DNA of 64,000 nucleotides from an uncultured Eubacteriales bacterium (GCA_934501435.1 CAKSTW010000005.1:62001-126000); one strand, 5' to 3'; positions 25,091-33,224 are shown, counted from the stretch's first letter. Numbers and translations: made by a program. Notes: generated by a model from the letters alone, not told the origin.

Positions 25091-26263
25091 TTAGAAATAA
25101 CTTACCTTGATACGTTTGCCCATCTGTTTGAGACAGGCGGAAAGTTCCTCTACCAAATTCATCTTGATATTGAAATTTATCGGGAGATTCGGGTTCTGGT
25201 GAGCAGGGTTTACCGCTCTTCCGACAAAAAAGTTTATATCGGTCGCTTCTTCAAACAAAAGTCTGCATATCATCGAAGCGCCGTCGCGATGTACGCTCCA
25301 GATCTCGTATTTTTCGTTATCGGACAGAGCGTCTTTCGCATATTCGATAACTTTGTTTATCGTTATTACGCCCTCCGTTACGAGGTCGACGCCCTCTATC
25401 GTCGCAATCGGCGGAACGTCGCTCTGCTCAAAATTCAGGGTCGCTTTGACGGGCTTTCCGAGATATTTCGCGACTATTGAAGAGGTCGTTCCTCCGCAGA
25501 CGATATGTTTGCCCTCTTTTGAGAAGAAAAGCGACATCATTCTGTTGCAGTCGTCCGGGTTTCTCGGCGGACCGAAGAGAATATTCATCGGTTCGCGCCG
25601 CCTTATCCTGACAACGCACGCGGTGGCGTCGTCGCCCGGGTGATAGCCGTACTGCTTGTTACATTCGTCGATAAGCATGGTCGACAGCGTTTTTGCGGTG
25701 TATCCGACGTCGGCAAAAGTTTTCATGAATTCGATTATATCTTCGCGCCGCCAGCCGAAATTGTAGGCAAGCCCTATTCCCGCGTGCGGGCAGCCGTCGC
25801 TCATCGCGATGAAAATGTCGTTTTCCTGAAGACTTATAGTCGATTTGTAAATCTTCTTGCCGTCGATATTGAGTTCCGTTTTCGGATAGTCGTAGTTTTC
25901 GCCGTTGCGGAGAAGTACGACAAGGGGATTGTCATACTGCATTATTTCGGCGGTTTCGTTGTTGATAATATGAATTATCGTGAAAGTCGAATACGCAACG
26001 CCTCTGACGGAACATATCGGCAGGGTCGCGGCGATGGTCGAAACGCATTCTTCAAGGGGAAGCCCTTCCGCCATCATTGTCGAAATGATCTTTGATGTCA
26101 GCGTCGAAAGGATACTTGCCTTAACGCCGCTTCCGAGACCGTCCGCAAGGACGAGAACCGTTGAATTTTCGTCCTGCTCTATTATGTCGACATGGTCGCC
26201 GCAAAGCTGCTCGCCTTCATGGTTGATGCTTTTCCAGCCGATATCCGCACATAAATTATTCAT
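25091..26263 (-). CDS. SpoIIE-type PP2C serine phosphatase
   Basis: This 390-residue soluble phosphatase has the PP2C metal-binding motifs LADGLGSG near residue 40, MSDGCPHAG and GDDATACVV. The C-terminal half (about 230-390) is an extra domain without known motifs. Such phosphatases dephosphorylate Ser/Thr on partner proteins. It overlaps the preceding sensory hydrogenase gene by eight bases and lies in the same operon as an APH-type kinase, so a hydrogen- or redox-controlled phosphorylation switch is plausible. A phosphatase beside group C hydrogenase is a known neighbourhood; its substrate is not known to me. Confidence 0.85.
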   Translation of the reverse strand: MNNLCADIGWKSINHEGEQLCGDHVDIIEQDENSTVLVLADGLGSGVKASILSTLTSKIISTMMAEGLPLEECVSTIAATLPICSVRGVAYSTFTIIHIINNETAEIMQYDNPLVVLLRNGENYDYPKTELNIDGKKIYKSTISLQENDIFIAMSDGCPHAGIGLAYNFGWRREDIIEFMKTFADVGYTAKTLSTMLIDECNKQYGYHPGDDATACVVRIRRREPMNILFGPPRNPDDCNRMMSLFFSKEGKHIVCGGTTSSIVAKYLGKPVKATLNFEQSDVPPIATIEGVDLVTEGVITINKVIEYAKDALSDNEKYEIWSVHRDGASMICRLLFEEATDINFFVGRAVNPAHQNPNLPINFNIKMNLVEELSACLKQMGKRIKVSYF

Positions 26264-27929
26264 CGTTTATAGACTCCTTGAGTTTGGAGAGCGCTATCTT
26301 TGTTTCCGCTGTGGTCTCTCCCAGCAAAGACGCGATCTCCTGAACTATACGCATCTGTTTGTCTATGACCTTGTCCGCTATCTCGACCGTCTGACGGCTG
26401 ATGTCTTCTTTCTTTTCCCTCTGTAATTCTTCCGCGGTAACGTCGCGGAGAATACAGACAAGCAGCCTGTATTCGCGGTCGTATACTATTGTTTCCTCGA
26501 CATATTTTTCGTATTCCGCAAGGTAAACTCTCTTGTTGTGGATATTTCTTCCTCTTTTCAGAACATCGAGAAAATCGCCCGGTTCGAGAATCCTGACGAC
26601 CTGGTCGCCGAGGATATCGGAGGCGTAGCGGATATTGAGAATTTTCAGCGCCGCTTTGTTTATCTGCTGAACTTCGAGTTTTTCATTTAAGACGATAAGA
26701 CCGTTCGGAGTATTCCTGACTATCGTGTCGGAAAAACTTTCGGCTTTGTCCTTTAAGAACGGCAGACACATCGAAACTTCGGCTTTGCCCTGACAGATCG
26801 CTATCGCCTTTTCGCGGCAGGTGTCGTATCCGCAGGAACCGCAGTTGAGTTCGTCCGAAGGCTTTGTTTTGCCCATCTGCCGCAGCGCTTCTTTTATTTC
26901 GTCTTCCGACGGCTGCGGAAGTTTTCTTTCTATCGGGGTGAATATCTTTCCGAGGTTCTTTTCGTCGGGCTGGTCGACTTCGAAATCTTTCGGTCCCGCG
27001 AAATTCGAAACGGCGACATAGTCCTTGACGGGGGAGCGGTGGAATTTTTCCATTACAGGTCCGCCTACGCAGCTCCCGACGCACGCCGACATTTCGATAA
27101 AGCAGCGGTGCAGTTTGCCGTCTTCAATATCCTTGAGCGCCTTTATGCAGTTTTCCGTCCCGTCGATCGCCATATATGTATAACGGGGGTTGTCCATCTT
27201 CATCGTTTTGAGAATTCCGCCCGTCGTCGGGAAAAAGCGCGCGCGGCTGTTTTCTTTTGGGAATATTTCCTTTTTCGGCTCGATGTTTTTCTCTTTGAGC
27301 CATGCGGTAAGTTCGTCAAAGGTGAGAACCGCGTCGACTATTCCCTCGTAATACTGCGCTTCGTCCTTTTTTGCAACGCACGGGCCTATAAATACTGTTT
27401 TTGCGTTCGGGTATCTTCTCTTGATATCTTTGCAGTGCGCCTGCATGGGGGAGAGAATATCCGCAAGAAACGGGAGTTCTTTCGGGAAATATTTCTGAAT
27501 GAGAAGATTTACGGAATGACAGCAGGAGGAAATTATAATATCTCTCGTTTCCTCGTTTACCATCTTGTCGTATTCTCTTTTTATGATAGTCGCTCCGACC
27601 GCCGTTTCTTCAACGTCGAAAAATCCGAGTTTCTTTAAGGCTTCGCGCATGGCGACTATCCCCACGCCCTCATAGTTTGCTATAAAGGAAGGCGCGAGGG
27701 AAACGATAACGGGATCCGTTCCCTGTAATAAAACACGAACCTTTTCCGTTTCGTCGACTATCTGTTTTGCGTCCTGCGGACAAACGACGAAACACTGACC
27801 GCAGAGGATACATTCGTTTCCGATTATGTATGCCTGATTGCCGGAAAATCTTATTGATTTTACGGGGCAGTGGCGTATACATTTATAACAGTTTTTGCAG
27901 TTTGACTTTTTAAGGGTGAGGCAGTCCAT
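26256..27929 (-). CDS. Sensory [FeFe] hydrogenase with PAS domain
   Basis: This 557-residue protein combines an N-terminal 2x[4Fe-4S] ferredoxin domain (CKNCYKCIRHCP and CILCGQCFVVCP), an H-cluster domain (about 75-330, with SSCCHS, FIGPCVAKK and SACVGSCVGG), a further Fe-S motif (CGSCGYDTC with a later Cys) and a PAS domain (about 410-500) ending in a coiled helix. This order is that of group C putative hydrogen-sensing hydrogenases. The first H-cluster motif has His-Ser where the other hydrogenase here has Pro-Ala, consistent with a slow sensory enzyme. It is likely to signal through the overlapping PP2C gene. Confidence 0.9.
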   Translation of the reverse strand: MDCLTLKKSNCKNCYKCIRHCPVKSIRFSGNQAYIIGNECILCGQCFVVCPQDAKQIVDETEKVRVLLQGTDPVIVSLAPSFIANYEGVGIVAMREALKKLGFFDVEETAVGATIIKREYDKMVNEETRDIIISSCCHSVNLLIQKYFPKELPFLADILSPMQAHCKDIKRRYPNAKTVFIGPCVAKKDEAQYYEGIVDAVLTFDELTAWLKEKNIEPKKEIFPKENSRARFFPTTGGILKTMKMDNPRYTYMAIDGTENCIKALKDIEDGKLHRCFIEMSACVGSCVGGPVMEKFHRSPVKDYVAVSNFAGPKDFEVDQPDEKNLGKIFTPIERKLPQPSEDEIKEALRQMGKTKPSDELNCGSCGYDTCREKAIAICQGKAEVSMCLPFLKDKAESFSDTIVRNTPNGLIVLNEKLEVQQINKAALKILNIRYASDILGDQVVRILEPGDFLDVLKRGRNIHNKRVYLAEYEKYVEETIVYDREYRLLVCILRDVTAEELQREKKEDISRQTVEIADKVIDKQMRIVQEIASLLGETTAETKIALSKLKESINDE

Positions 27930-27933
27930 TCCG

Positions 27934-28194
27934 TCACGTCCTTTCGGAAGACAGCGGTTTCAGAACTCTGTCTTCGAAAAAAGAATTGAAATTTTCGGGA
28001 GTTACGCCCGTGTAGATAACGTCGTCGACCGTCACCGTTACTCCCTCACGGTTGCATTTTCCGGTGCAGAAACTTCCGGCAAGGGTTATTTCGCCGTCGA
28101 GTTTGTGGTCCGAAATTTTCGACTGGAACAGTTCGACGAGTTTTTCCGAGCCCTTCAGGTGACATGAAGAGCCTACGCAGATTTGAACAATCAT
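27934..28194 (-). CDS. Small thioredoxin-like [2Fe-2S] ferredoxin
   Basis: This 86-residue protein has the four Cys of the NuoE/thioredoxin-like [2Fe-2S] fold in two pairs: CVGSSC near residue 6 and CTGKC near residue 43. It resembles the isolated electron-carrier domain of NADH dehydrogenase 24-kDa subunits. It is a paralogue of the next gene (28196-28438), and begins two bases after it. In this operon it probably passes electrons to or from the sensory hydrogenase encoded five bases downstream. The start has only a weak ribosome site, so it may depend on coupling. Confidence 0.82.
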   Translation of the reverse strand: MIVQICVGSSCHLKGSEKLVELFQSKISDHKLDGEITLAGSFCTGKCNREGVTVTVDDVIYTGVTPENFNSFFEDRVLKPLSSERT

Positions 28195-28195
28195 C

Positions 28196-28438
28196 TTATT
28201 TTACCTTTGCAAGAACGTTTTCGGCGAAGAATTCGTTTACGTTATCGGGGGTTACCGAATGGAATTCTCCGTCAACCGTAACGCAGACGCCTTCCTGACA
28301 TCTTCCCATGCAGAAAGTGCCTGCAAGTTCCGCTTTGTCGCCGATACCGTGCGCGCGGATAAGTTCCTGAAGAGATTCGACTACCTGACGCGAACCTTTG
28401 ATGTGGCATGACGAGCCGATGCAAACTGTGATTTTCAT
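28196..28438 (-). CDS. Small thioredoxin-like [2Fe-2S] ferredoxin
   Basis: This 80-residue paralogue of the downstream gene has CIGSSC near residue 5 and CMGRC/C near residues 42-48, again the NuoE-like [2Fe-2S] arrangement. I chose ATG 28438: it is behind GGAGG and forms an ATGA overlap with the kinase stop codon, while the longer frame (12 codons more) starts inside the kinase. Two copies in tandem suggest either a two-step electron relay or separate partners for the two hydrogenases. Confidence 0.83.
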   Translation of the reverse strand: MKITVCIGSSCHIKGSRQVVESLQELIRAHGIGDKAELAGTFCMGRCQEGVCVTVDGEFHSVTPDNVNEFFAENVLAKVK

Positions 28439-29196
28439 TTTGTTTCCTCCATACTGTTTGATACCTTTATCCATGAATGTAAGAATTTGCGTTCCGCGGC
28501 ATTTCCCTTTAAGAGCTGCGACGCCGCAACTACCGGCATCCAGCGATCGACATATTGCCTGTCGGTTCCGCTTTTCTCACAAAACAATCCGAGATATTTT
28601 TCCGCCCCGTCCGTATCTCCCGAAAGCAGGAATATAAGATAGGTGCGTGCTGCGTCCGCAGAGGCGTTTCCCTGCGTCGCGTGCGACCAGTCGATTATAT
28701 ACGGTTTTCCGTCGTCCGTAATTATAATGTTCGACGGATTGAAGTCTCCGTGACATATTTTTCCGTGTCTCGGCATTTCCGAAAGCCTTGAATACAGGTC
28801 GTATCTGACTGTCGCGGGAAGGTCGGACGCCTCTATCTGACGCCCCATTTTGTCTCTCATTCTGTTTAACAGAGGACATTTTTTCGAGTGCATTTCGATC
28901 TGCAGATCGACAAGAAGTTCAATATACCCGTCTTTTTTTTCGGGGTTTTCCGAAATTAACCGAGCCATGGATTTCCCTTTGATATATTCCGAAACAAGAG
29001 TCCATTTCCCGTCTATCATCGTCACTTCGAGAAGTTTCGGGATAGGAAGCCCCGTTTCTTCTATCCGCGCCTGATTGAGCGCCTCGTTCAGCACGTCGGC
29101 TTTCGAATATCCGACATTGAAGACTTTAAGACTTCTCTCCTTGTCTCTGTAAACCGTCTTGTTGTTCCTTACCGCTATTATTCTGTCTAAATTCAT
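28435..29196 (-). CDS. APH-fold kinase (phosphotransferase family)
   Basis: This 253-residue protein has the aminoglycoside/choline kinase fold: a basic N-lobe (RDKERSLKVF), the catalytic loop HGDFNPSN and the metal-binding IIDW. It lacks signs of an antibiotic-resistance enzyme and is embedded in a hydrogenase/Rex operon, starting one base after rex and overlapping the [2Fe-2S] gene. A reasonable inference is that it is the kinase opposed to the PP2C phosphatase of the same operon; equally it could phosphorylate a small metabolite. Which it is cannot be told from sequence. Confidence 0.78.
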   Translation of the reverse strand: MNLDRIIAVRNNKTVYRDKERSLKVFNVGYSKADVLNEALNQARIEETGLPIPKLLEVTMIDGKWTLVSEYIKGKSMARLISENPEKKDGYIELLVDLQIEMHSKKCPLLNRMRDKMGRQIEASDLPATVRYDLYSRLSEMPRHGKICHGDFNPSNIIITDDGKPYIIDWSHATQGNASADAARTYLIFLLSGDTDGAEKYLGLFCEKSGTDRQYVDRWMPVVAASQLLKGNAAERKFLHSWIKVSNSMEETK

Positions 29197-29197
29197 T

Positions 29198-29815
29198 TTA
29201 CTGTCCTATCTGCATTTTCAGATGAGCGAGGGATAACGCCAGATTTTCGTATTGAACGACCGCGTCGGCGGGCTTGTAGAGTTTACACTGCGCAAAGCAC
29301 CACATCGCCTTTATCCCGTTGTCGTAAAGGGTGTTGCATATTTCCTGAGCCGAGTCTGCCGGGACTGCGATTATCCCGATTTTTATATCGTGCTTTTTAC
29401 AGAAGTCGGGAAGGTCGGACATCGGCAGAATGGGTTTTCCCGAATCGGAAAGCGTTTTGCCGTCGGCTTTTTTGTCGAACGCCGCAAGAAGCGACAGCCC
29501 GAATTTGTCAAATCCGTCGTAGTCGAGAAGCGCTCTGCCGAGTCTCCCCGCGCCGACGATTATTGTTCCGCCGTTCTTGTTTTCGAGAAAACTTTCGAGA
29601 CTTTGACGGAGACCTTCGGTTATGTATCCTATCTTCGGTTTTCCCGACCCGCAAAGCGCGCCGAGGTCTTTTCTTACCTGGACCTCTCCGAGCCCAAGTT
29701 CTTTTGCTATTGTCGTTGCCGAAATGTTCCGCGTCTGCGGCGGCAGTTTCTTCAGATACCTGAGATATGCAGGTATTCTTCCGAGAGTTGCTCTCGATAT
29801 TTCCGAGTCTTTCAA
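29198..29815 (-). CDS. rex: Redox-sensing transcriptional repressor Rex
   Basis: This 205-residue dimeric repressor has an N-terminal winged helix (about 1-75, with ISATTIAKELGLGEVQVRKD) and a C-terminal Rossmann domain with VGAGRLG, which senses NADH/NAD. Translation starts at TTG 29815, since AGGAGG is placed correctly for it and no ATG is near. As first gene of the operon it probably controls itself and the hydrogenases. Adding Rex to hydrogenase genes ties hydrogen metabolism to NADH level, as known in other clostridia. I found no textbook Rex operator upstream, only a different palindrome. Confidence 0.93.
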   Translation of the reverse strand: MKDSEISRATLGRIPAYLRYLKKLPPQTRNISATTIAKELGLGEVQVRKDLGALCGSGKPKIGYITEGLRQSLESFLENKNGGTIIVGAGRLGRALLDYDGFDKFGLSLLAAFDKKADGKTLSDSGKPILPMSDLPDFCKKHDIKIGIIAVPADSAQEICNTLYDNGIKAMWCFAQCKLYKPADAVVQYENLALSLAHLKMQIGQ

Positions 29816-29854
29816 GGTCCACCTCCTGATTCAGGGCAGAATATACCCTTTCTT

Positions 29855-29889
29855 ATTATAATATAACATAATATTCCCCGTTTGGGAAT
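29855..29889 (-). promoter_or_regulatory. rex operon promoter with palindrome
   Basis: A TATAAT/TATATT region (minus strand, 29865-29855) lies downstream of a perfect inverted repeat ATTCCC-N5-GGGAAT at 29873-29889, at about the -35 position. It could be an operator, but it does not match the known Rex consensus TTGTTAA-type repeat. Confidence 0.4.
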
Positions 29890-29941
29890 TGCCTATTTTG
29901 CATATCGGTATTGCATTTATCGATATTTTGTGGACGAAAAG

Positions 29942-29963
29942 AAAAAGCGCTCGGTTGAACGCT
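29942..29963 (-). terminator. Probable terminator after the phosphodiesterase gene
   Basis: Read on the minus strand, AAAGCG and CGCTTT form a short stem followed by TTCTTTT, directly after the stop codon at 29964. Confidence 0.6.
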
Positions 29964-30509
29964 TTATTTAACAGAATATTCCGTTTTGATGTTCCCGTCG
30001 AGGTCTTTCCATAAAAACAGATCGTTTTCGAGCAGGATATATCCGTGATGGCTGTTTTCTTTCGGGATCGAGACGGAACCGGGGTTCATATAGATATAAC
30101 TTTCGTGTTCAACGCATTTCGGGACGTGGGTGTGTCCGTTGAGCAGAATATCGCCCTCCGCGATAGGCGGCAGTTTTTTCTCGTTATAGATATGTCCGTG
30201 CGTCGCGTAGATCGGTCTTTTACATATATCTAGAAACGCGTAATCGGCGAGTATCGGGAATTCCAGAACCATCTGGTCGACTTCGGTGTCGCAGTTTCCG
30301 CGGACGCACAGAATCTCGTTTTTCAGTTCGTTGAGCATCGGAATGACTTTTTTCGGCAGGTATCCTTCGGGCAGGTCGTTTCTGGGTCCGTGGTAAAGAA
30401 TATCTCCGAGAAGCAGGAGTCTTTCGGCGTTTTCCTTTTCATATCTTCCGATGAGTTTTTCGCAGTAAAAAGCGCTGCCGTGGATATCCGAAGCAATCAA
30501 AATTTTCAT
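29964..30509 (-). CDS. yfcE: YfcE-type metallophosphodiesterase
   Basis: This 181-residue enzyme has the calcineurin-like metal motifs SDIHG (residues 7-11), LGDILYHGPRND, RGNCD, THGH and NGHTH. YfcE proteins are Mn-dependent phosphodiesterases active on model substrates; the physiological substrate is unknown. The GPRNDLPEGY loop after the second motif is typical of YfcE. It starts five bases after the stop of the LysR gene and is probably co-transcribed with it. Confidence 0.9.
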   Translation of the reverse strand: MKILIASDIHGSAFYCEKLIGRYEKENAERLLLLGDILYHGPRNDLPEGYLPKKVIPMLNELKNEILCVRGNCDTEVDQMVLEFPILADYAFLDICKRPIYATHGHIYNEKKLPPIAEGDILLNGHTHVPKCVEHESYIYMNPGSVSIPKENSHHGYILLENDLFLWKDLDGNIKTEYSVK

Positions 30510-30514
30510 AATTC

Positions 30515-31441
30515 TTATCCTATCGTGTCTCTTTTTGCTTTTACGAGTTCTTCTATAAATATTTTGTCGAGTTTTGAAATAGTATAGTCTCTGCGGTGTA
30601 TCAGGACGTCTTTGTAAACTCTGTCGTTTTCGTCGCAGATTTTTTCTTCAAGCCCGTATCTTTTAAGAAGGCTTTCGGGAACGGGGGAGACCCACATGAA
30701 CGTTTCGGGGTTCTGAGAGAGCAGTTCGAACTGGCTTGCCCTTTCAAAAACGAAGATTCTGCCTGCGGTATTGCTTAAAAGTTCCTCTTTTTTGACCTCC
30801 GACATCGGCAGAGACGGAACGTAAGGATCGGCATGCGCGATCTCCGTATATTCTTTCAGGTCGGCAAAAGAAACTTTTTCCGCTTTTGCAAGAGGGCTTT
30901 CGCTGCTTATCAGGAGTTTATAGCGGAATTCCGTGATGAGTTCGTAATCAAGACCTTTTTCGTCCATCATATCCTTGTAGTATTTGTCGAAACTTTCGGC
31001 GTATCTCACTATTCCGAGTTTGTAGTCGTCCTGCAAAACGTTTTTGACGGTTCTCAACGAATTCGTTTCTTTATAAAAAACGTCGATCTCCGTCCCTTTT
31101 TCTATCCTTTTCGTGAATTTTGCAAACGCGTCTGCGATATAACTTGCGCGGGGAACGGAGACAGAAAACTTTTTTTTGCCGACAGCGCCTTCCCCGAACA
31201 TTTTTTCAATATCGTCGACCTGCTTTAAGACCGCCTTGGCGTAACGGACGAAGACTTCTCCGTCGGGGGTCAGAAACATACCTTTTGCGCTTCTTTCAAA
31301 AAGAATTACGCCGAGATTTGTCTCAAGTTCCTTGATCGCCCTGCTCAGAGCCGACTGCCCGACATAAAGCGTTTCCGCCGCCTTGTTTATAGAGTTTGTT
31401 TTCGCGATCTCTACGGCATATTTCATGTGAAGAAGATTCAT
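30515..31441 (-). CDS. LysR-family transcriptional regulator
   Basis: This 308-residue regulator has an N-terminal winged helix (1-60, including YVGQSALSRAIKELE), a linker helix and a periplasmic-binding-like effector domain (about 90-300). It is divergent from the epimerase gene, the usual arrangement for a LysR regulator and its target, with 122 bases between the start codons. Effector and targets are unknown. It is co-transcribed with yfcE. Confidence 0.92.
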   Translation of the reverse strand: MNLLHMKYAVEIAKTNSINKAAETLYVGQSALSRAIKELETNLGVILFERSAKGMFLTPDGEVFVRYAKAVLKQVDDIEKMFGEGAVGKKKFSVSVPRASYIADAFAKFTKRIEKGTEIDVFYKETNSLRTVKNVLQDDYKLGIVRYAESFDKYYKDMMDEKGLDYELITEFRYKLLISSESPLAKAEKVSFADLKEYTEIAHADPYVPSLPMSEVKKEELLSNTAGRIFVFERASQFELLSQNPETFMWVSPVPESLLKRYGLEEKICDENDRVYKDVLIHRRDYTISKLDKIFIEELVKAKRDTIG

Positions 31442-31471
31442 CGGCGTACCTCCGTTCGGTTTTACTTTTGT

Positions 31472-31500
31472 ATTATAACACGGATTTGTGAAAAAATCAA
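31472..31500 (-). promoter_or_regulatory. LysR gene promoter
   Basis: On the minus strand there is TTGATT (31500-31495), a 17-bp spacer and TATAAT (31477-31472). A direct repeat ACGGATTTGT at 31480-31489 and 31502-31511 brackets its -35 box and reaches the divergent promoter, so it may be a LysR binding site. Confidence 0.65.
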
Positions 31501-31510
31501 TACGGATTTG

Positions 31511-31539
31511 TTGACACCTGCCGAATTTTAAGGTATAAT
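31511..31539 (+). promoter_or_regulatory. Promoter of the epimerase gene
   Basis: TTGACA at 31511-31516, a 17-bp spacer and TATAAT at 31534-31539, back to back with the LysR promoter. Confidence 0.85.
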
Positions 31540-31563
31540 GATACGCGGTATCGGAGGAATTCT

Positions 31564-32520
31564 ATGAAGCGTTTTATTGTAACCGGAGCGTCGGGACATA
31601 TAGGCAATAATCTTGTAAAGACGGCGGAAAAACTTTTTCCCGAAGCCGAAATTACGGCTTTTACCAGAAGAACGGTCGCAAAAGAACTCGACGGGACAAA
31701 ATGCACGCAGGTAATCGGCGATATCTGCGACGAAAAGTTCCTTTCGGAAAATATAAAAGACGGCGACACGGTCGTTCATCTTGCCGCTCTTATCGACCTT
31801 ACCGACAAGAAAAAGGAAGAGACTTACAAAGTCAATTTTCTTGCGGCAAAAAAGATCTGCGACGTATGTTTTTCAAAGAAAGACGTTCGCTTTATCTATG
31901 TCGGAAGCGTTGACGCGATAGCGAAAACGGGAGACGGAAAAATTTCCGAACCCGACGGTTATTTCCCCGAAAAAATCGAAGGAAATTACGGTAAGACAAA
32001 GGCTATGGCTACAAACTACGTTCTCGGAAAAATGAAAGAGAACGAGAGTTTCCCGGCGGCGATAGTCCTTCCTTCCGCCGTTGTGGGAATAAACGATTTC
32101 AAACCCTCCGCAGTCGGAAAAGTCTTTGCCGATACTCTTTCGGGAAAGCCCGAATTCGGAATAAAGGGCGGATATAATTTCGTCGATGTCGAAGACGTCT
32201 GCCGGGTTATTTTAACGCTTTGCGAAAACAAAAAAAGAGGACAGTACATAGTTTCTGGCGAAAACGTTTCTGTTCGCGAAGTTTACGGAAAGATCAACGC
32301 CGTCACAGGCAGGAAATCCCGTCCGATAATTATACCGACAGGCCTTGTTTATCTGTTTTTGCCGTTTGTTAAAGTTCTCAACAAAATAACCCTGAAATCG
32401 CTTTCCGAACCGCATGATTACGATTCTTCAAAGGCGAAAAAAGAACTCGGCTTTATTCCGACGCCGATAGATGAAACATTTGAAAAAACCGTAAAATGGT
32501 TTGAAAGGAGCATGAAATGA
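31564..32520 (+). CDS. NAD-dependent epimerase/dehydratase family protein
   Basis: This 318-residue extended SDR enzyme has the Rossmann motif VTGASGHIGNN (residues 6-16), VVHLAA in the fourth strand, and catalytic NYGKTKA. A hydrophobic C-terminal segment (PTGLVYLFLPFVKVLNKI) resembles the membrane-contact helix of 3-beta-hydroxysteroid dehydrogenase-like members. Substrates of the family are nucleotide sugars or, in this subfamily, sterol-like or dihydroflavonol-like compounds; none can be assigned. ATG 31564 follows GGAGG. It overlaps the next small gene by four bases and is divergent from the LysR gene. Confidence 0.85.
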   Translation: MKRFIVTGASGHIGNNLVKTAEKLFPEAEITAFTRRTVAKELDGTKCTQVIGDICDEKFLSENIKDGDTVVHLAALIDLTDKKKEETYKVNFLAAKKICDVCFSKKDVRFIYVGSVDAIAKTGDGKISEPDGYFPEKIEGNYGKTKAMATNYVLGKMKENESFPAAIVLPSAVVGINDFKPSAVGKVFADTLSGKPEFGIKGGYNFVDVEDVCRVILTLCENKKRGQYIVSGENVSVREVYGKINAVTGRKSRPIIIPTGLVYLFLPFVKVLNKITLKSLSEPHDYDSSKAKKELGFIPTPIDETFEKTVKWFERSMK

Positions 32521-32705
32521 AAAAAGACGTATTTTCACTTTTTCTCGGTATATTTTTCGTTCTTGCGGGCATTGTTTCCGCCGTCGCGTTTTTCTTTCTG
32601 ATAACGAAAGAAAGCGACCTTGTGTCTCTTCTTTCTCCCGCGATCCTGTTCGTCGCTTTTTCGGGAGTCGGCGCCTATGAGATCGTTAAATATTTCAAAC
32701 GGTAA
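32517..32705 (+). CDS. Small two-pass membrane protein
   Basis: This 62-residue protein has two membrane helices (about 7-30 and 38-55) and a basic tail. It overlaps the epimerase stop codon by ATGA and has AAAGGAG as ribosome site, so it is translationally coupled to it. No family is recognised. Confidence 0.65.
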   Translation: MKKDVFSLFLGIFFVLAGIVSAVAFFFLITKESDLVSLLSPAILFVAFSGVGAYEIVKYFKR

Positions 32706-32728
32706 AATCTAATAATTTGTCAAATCTC

Positions 32729-32757
32729 TTGACAAAAAAATGCTGCCGTGATATACT
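32729..32757 (+). promoter_or_regulatory. tRNA-Gln promoter
   Basis: TTGACA at 32729-32734, a 17-bp spacer and TATACT at 32752-32757, 14 bases before the mature tRNA 5' end. Confidence 0.85.
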
Positions 32758-32771
32758 TTTACATTATACGG

Positions 32772-32847
32772 GGGGATATAGCCAAGTCGGTAAGGCACCA
32801 GACTTTGACTCTGGCATTCGTAGGTTCGAGTCCTGCTATCCCTGCCA
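32772..32847 (+). tRNA. tRNA-Gln (anticodon TTG)
   Basis: The acceptor GGGGATA (32772-32778) pairs with TATCCCT (32837-32843), followed by discriminator G and an encoded CCA (32845-32847). The anticodon arm is CCAGA-CTTTGAC-TCTGG with anticodon TTG, and the T arm is GTAGG-TTCGAGT-CCTGC. The length of 76 fits a class I tRNA. Confidence 0.95.
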
Positions 32848-32852
32848 AAAAA

Positions 32853-33039
32853 GGCAGCCTGAAGGCTGCCTTTTTATCCAATCCGAAGGATTGGTATGAA
32901 ATCCCGCGCAAGCGGGTATGTAATCGCCGACAGGCGTATGTTATAACTTTGTGAAGTTTTCTTCGGATTGATTACATACATTTTCTGCGAAAATGATTAC
33001 ATGCCGACTTCGTCGGATTACATACAAGGCTTCGCCTTG
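32853..33039 (+). repeat. Hairpin-array repeat, copy B (with tRNA-Gln terminator)
   Basis: It begins with the tRNA-Gln terminator GGCAGCC-TGAA-GGCTGCC-TTTTT, then repeats the order of stems in copy A: CCAATCC/GGATTGG, CCCGC/GCGGG, CGCC/GGCG, CATTTTC/GAAAATG, CCGAC/GTCGG and CAAGGC/GCCTTG, with GATTACAT linkers. Relative to copy A the stems are unchanged apart from one added base pair, while several loops differ (TGAA for AAAC, GCAA for GTGA, GACA for GTCA, TGC for TTAC, TTC for TCC). Confidence 0.88.
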
Positions 33040-33058
33040 ATTTATACGGTTGCACAAA

Positions 33059-33224
33059 GGCAGCCTGAAGGCTGCCTTTTTATCCAATCCGAAGGATTGG
33101 TATGAAATCCCGCGCAAGCGGGTATGTAATCGCCGACAGGCGAATGTTATTGTTTTTCAAAGGGGAATTTTCGGATTGATTACATACATTTTCTTACGAA
33201 AATGATTACATGCCGACTTCGTCG
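33059..33224 (+). repeat. Hairpin-array repeat, copy C (truncated)
   Basis: This is a third unit in tandem with copy B, again beginning GGCAGCC-TGAA-GGCTGCC and continuing through CATTTTC/GAAAATG to the CCGAC/GTCG stem. It breaks off at 33224, where a different array begins. The segment between the CGCC/GGCG stem and the GATTACATAC linker differs from copies A and B. Confidence 0.85.

Noticed and set aside
23651..27929. Electron-bifurcating trimeric hydrogenase
   Set aside because: There are no NuoF-like flavin subunits; the small NuoE-like proteins and PAS domain indicate the sensory type plus a monomeric hydrogenase.
28435..29196. Aminoglycoside resistance gene
   Set aside because: The fold is shared, but it is built into a Rex/hydrogenase operon with overlapping junctions, and nothing indicates antibiotic specificity.
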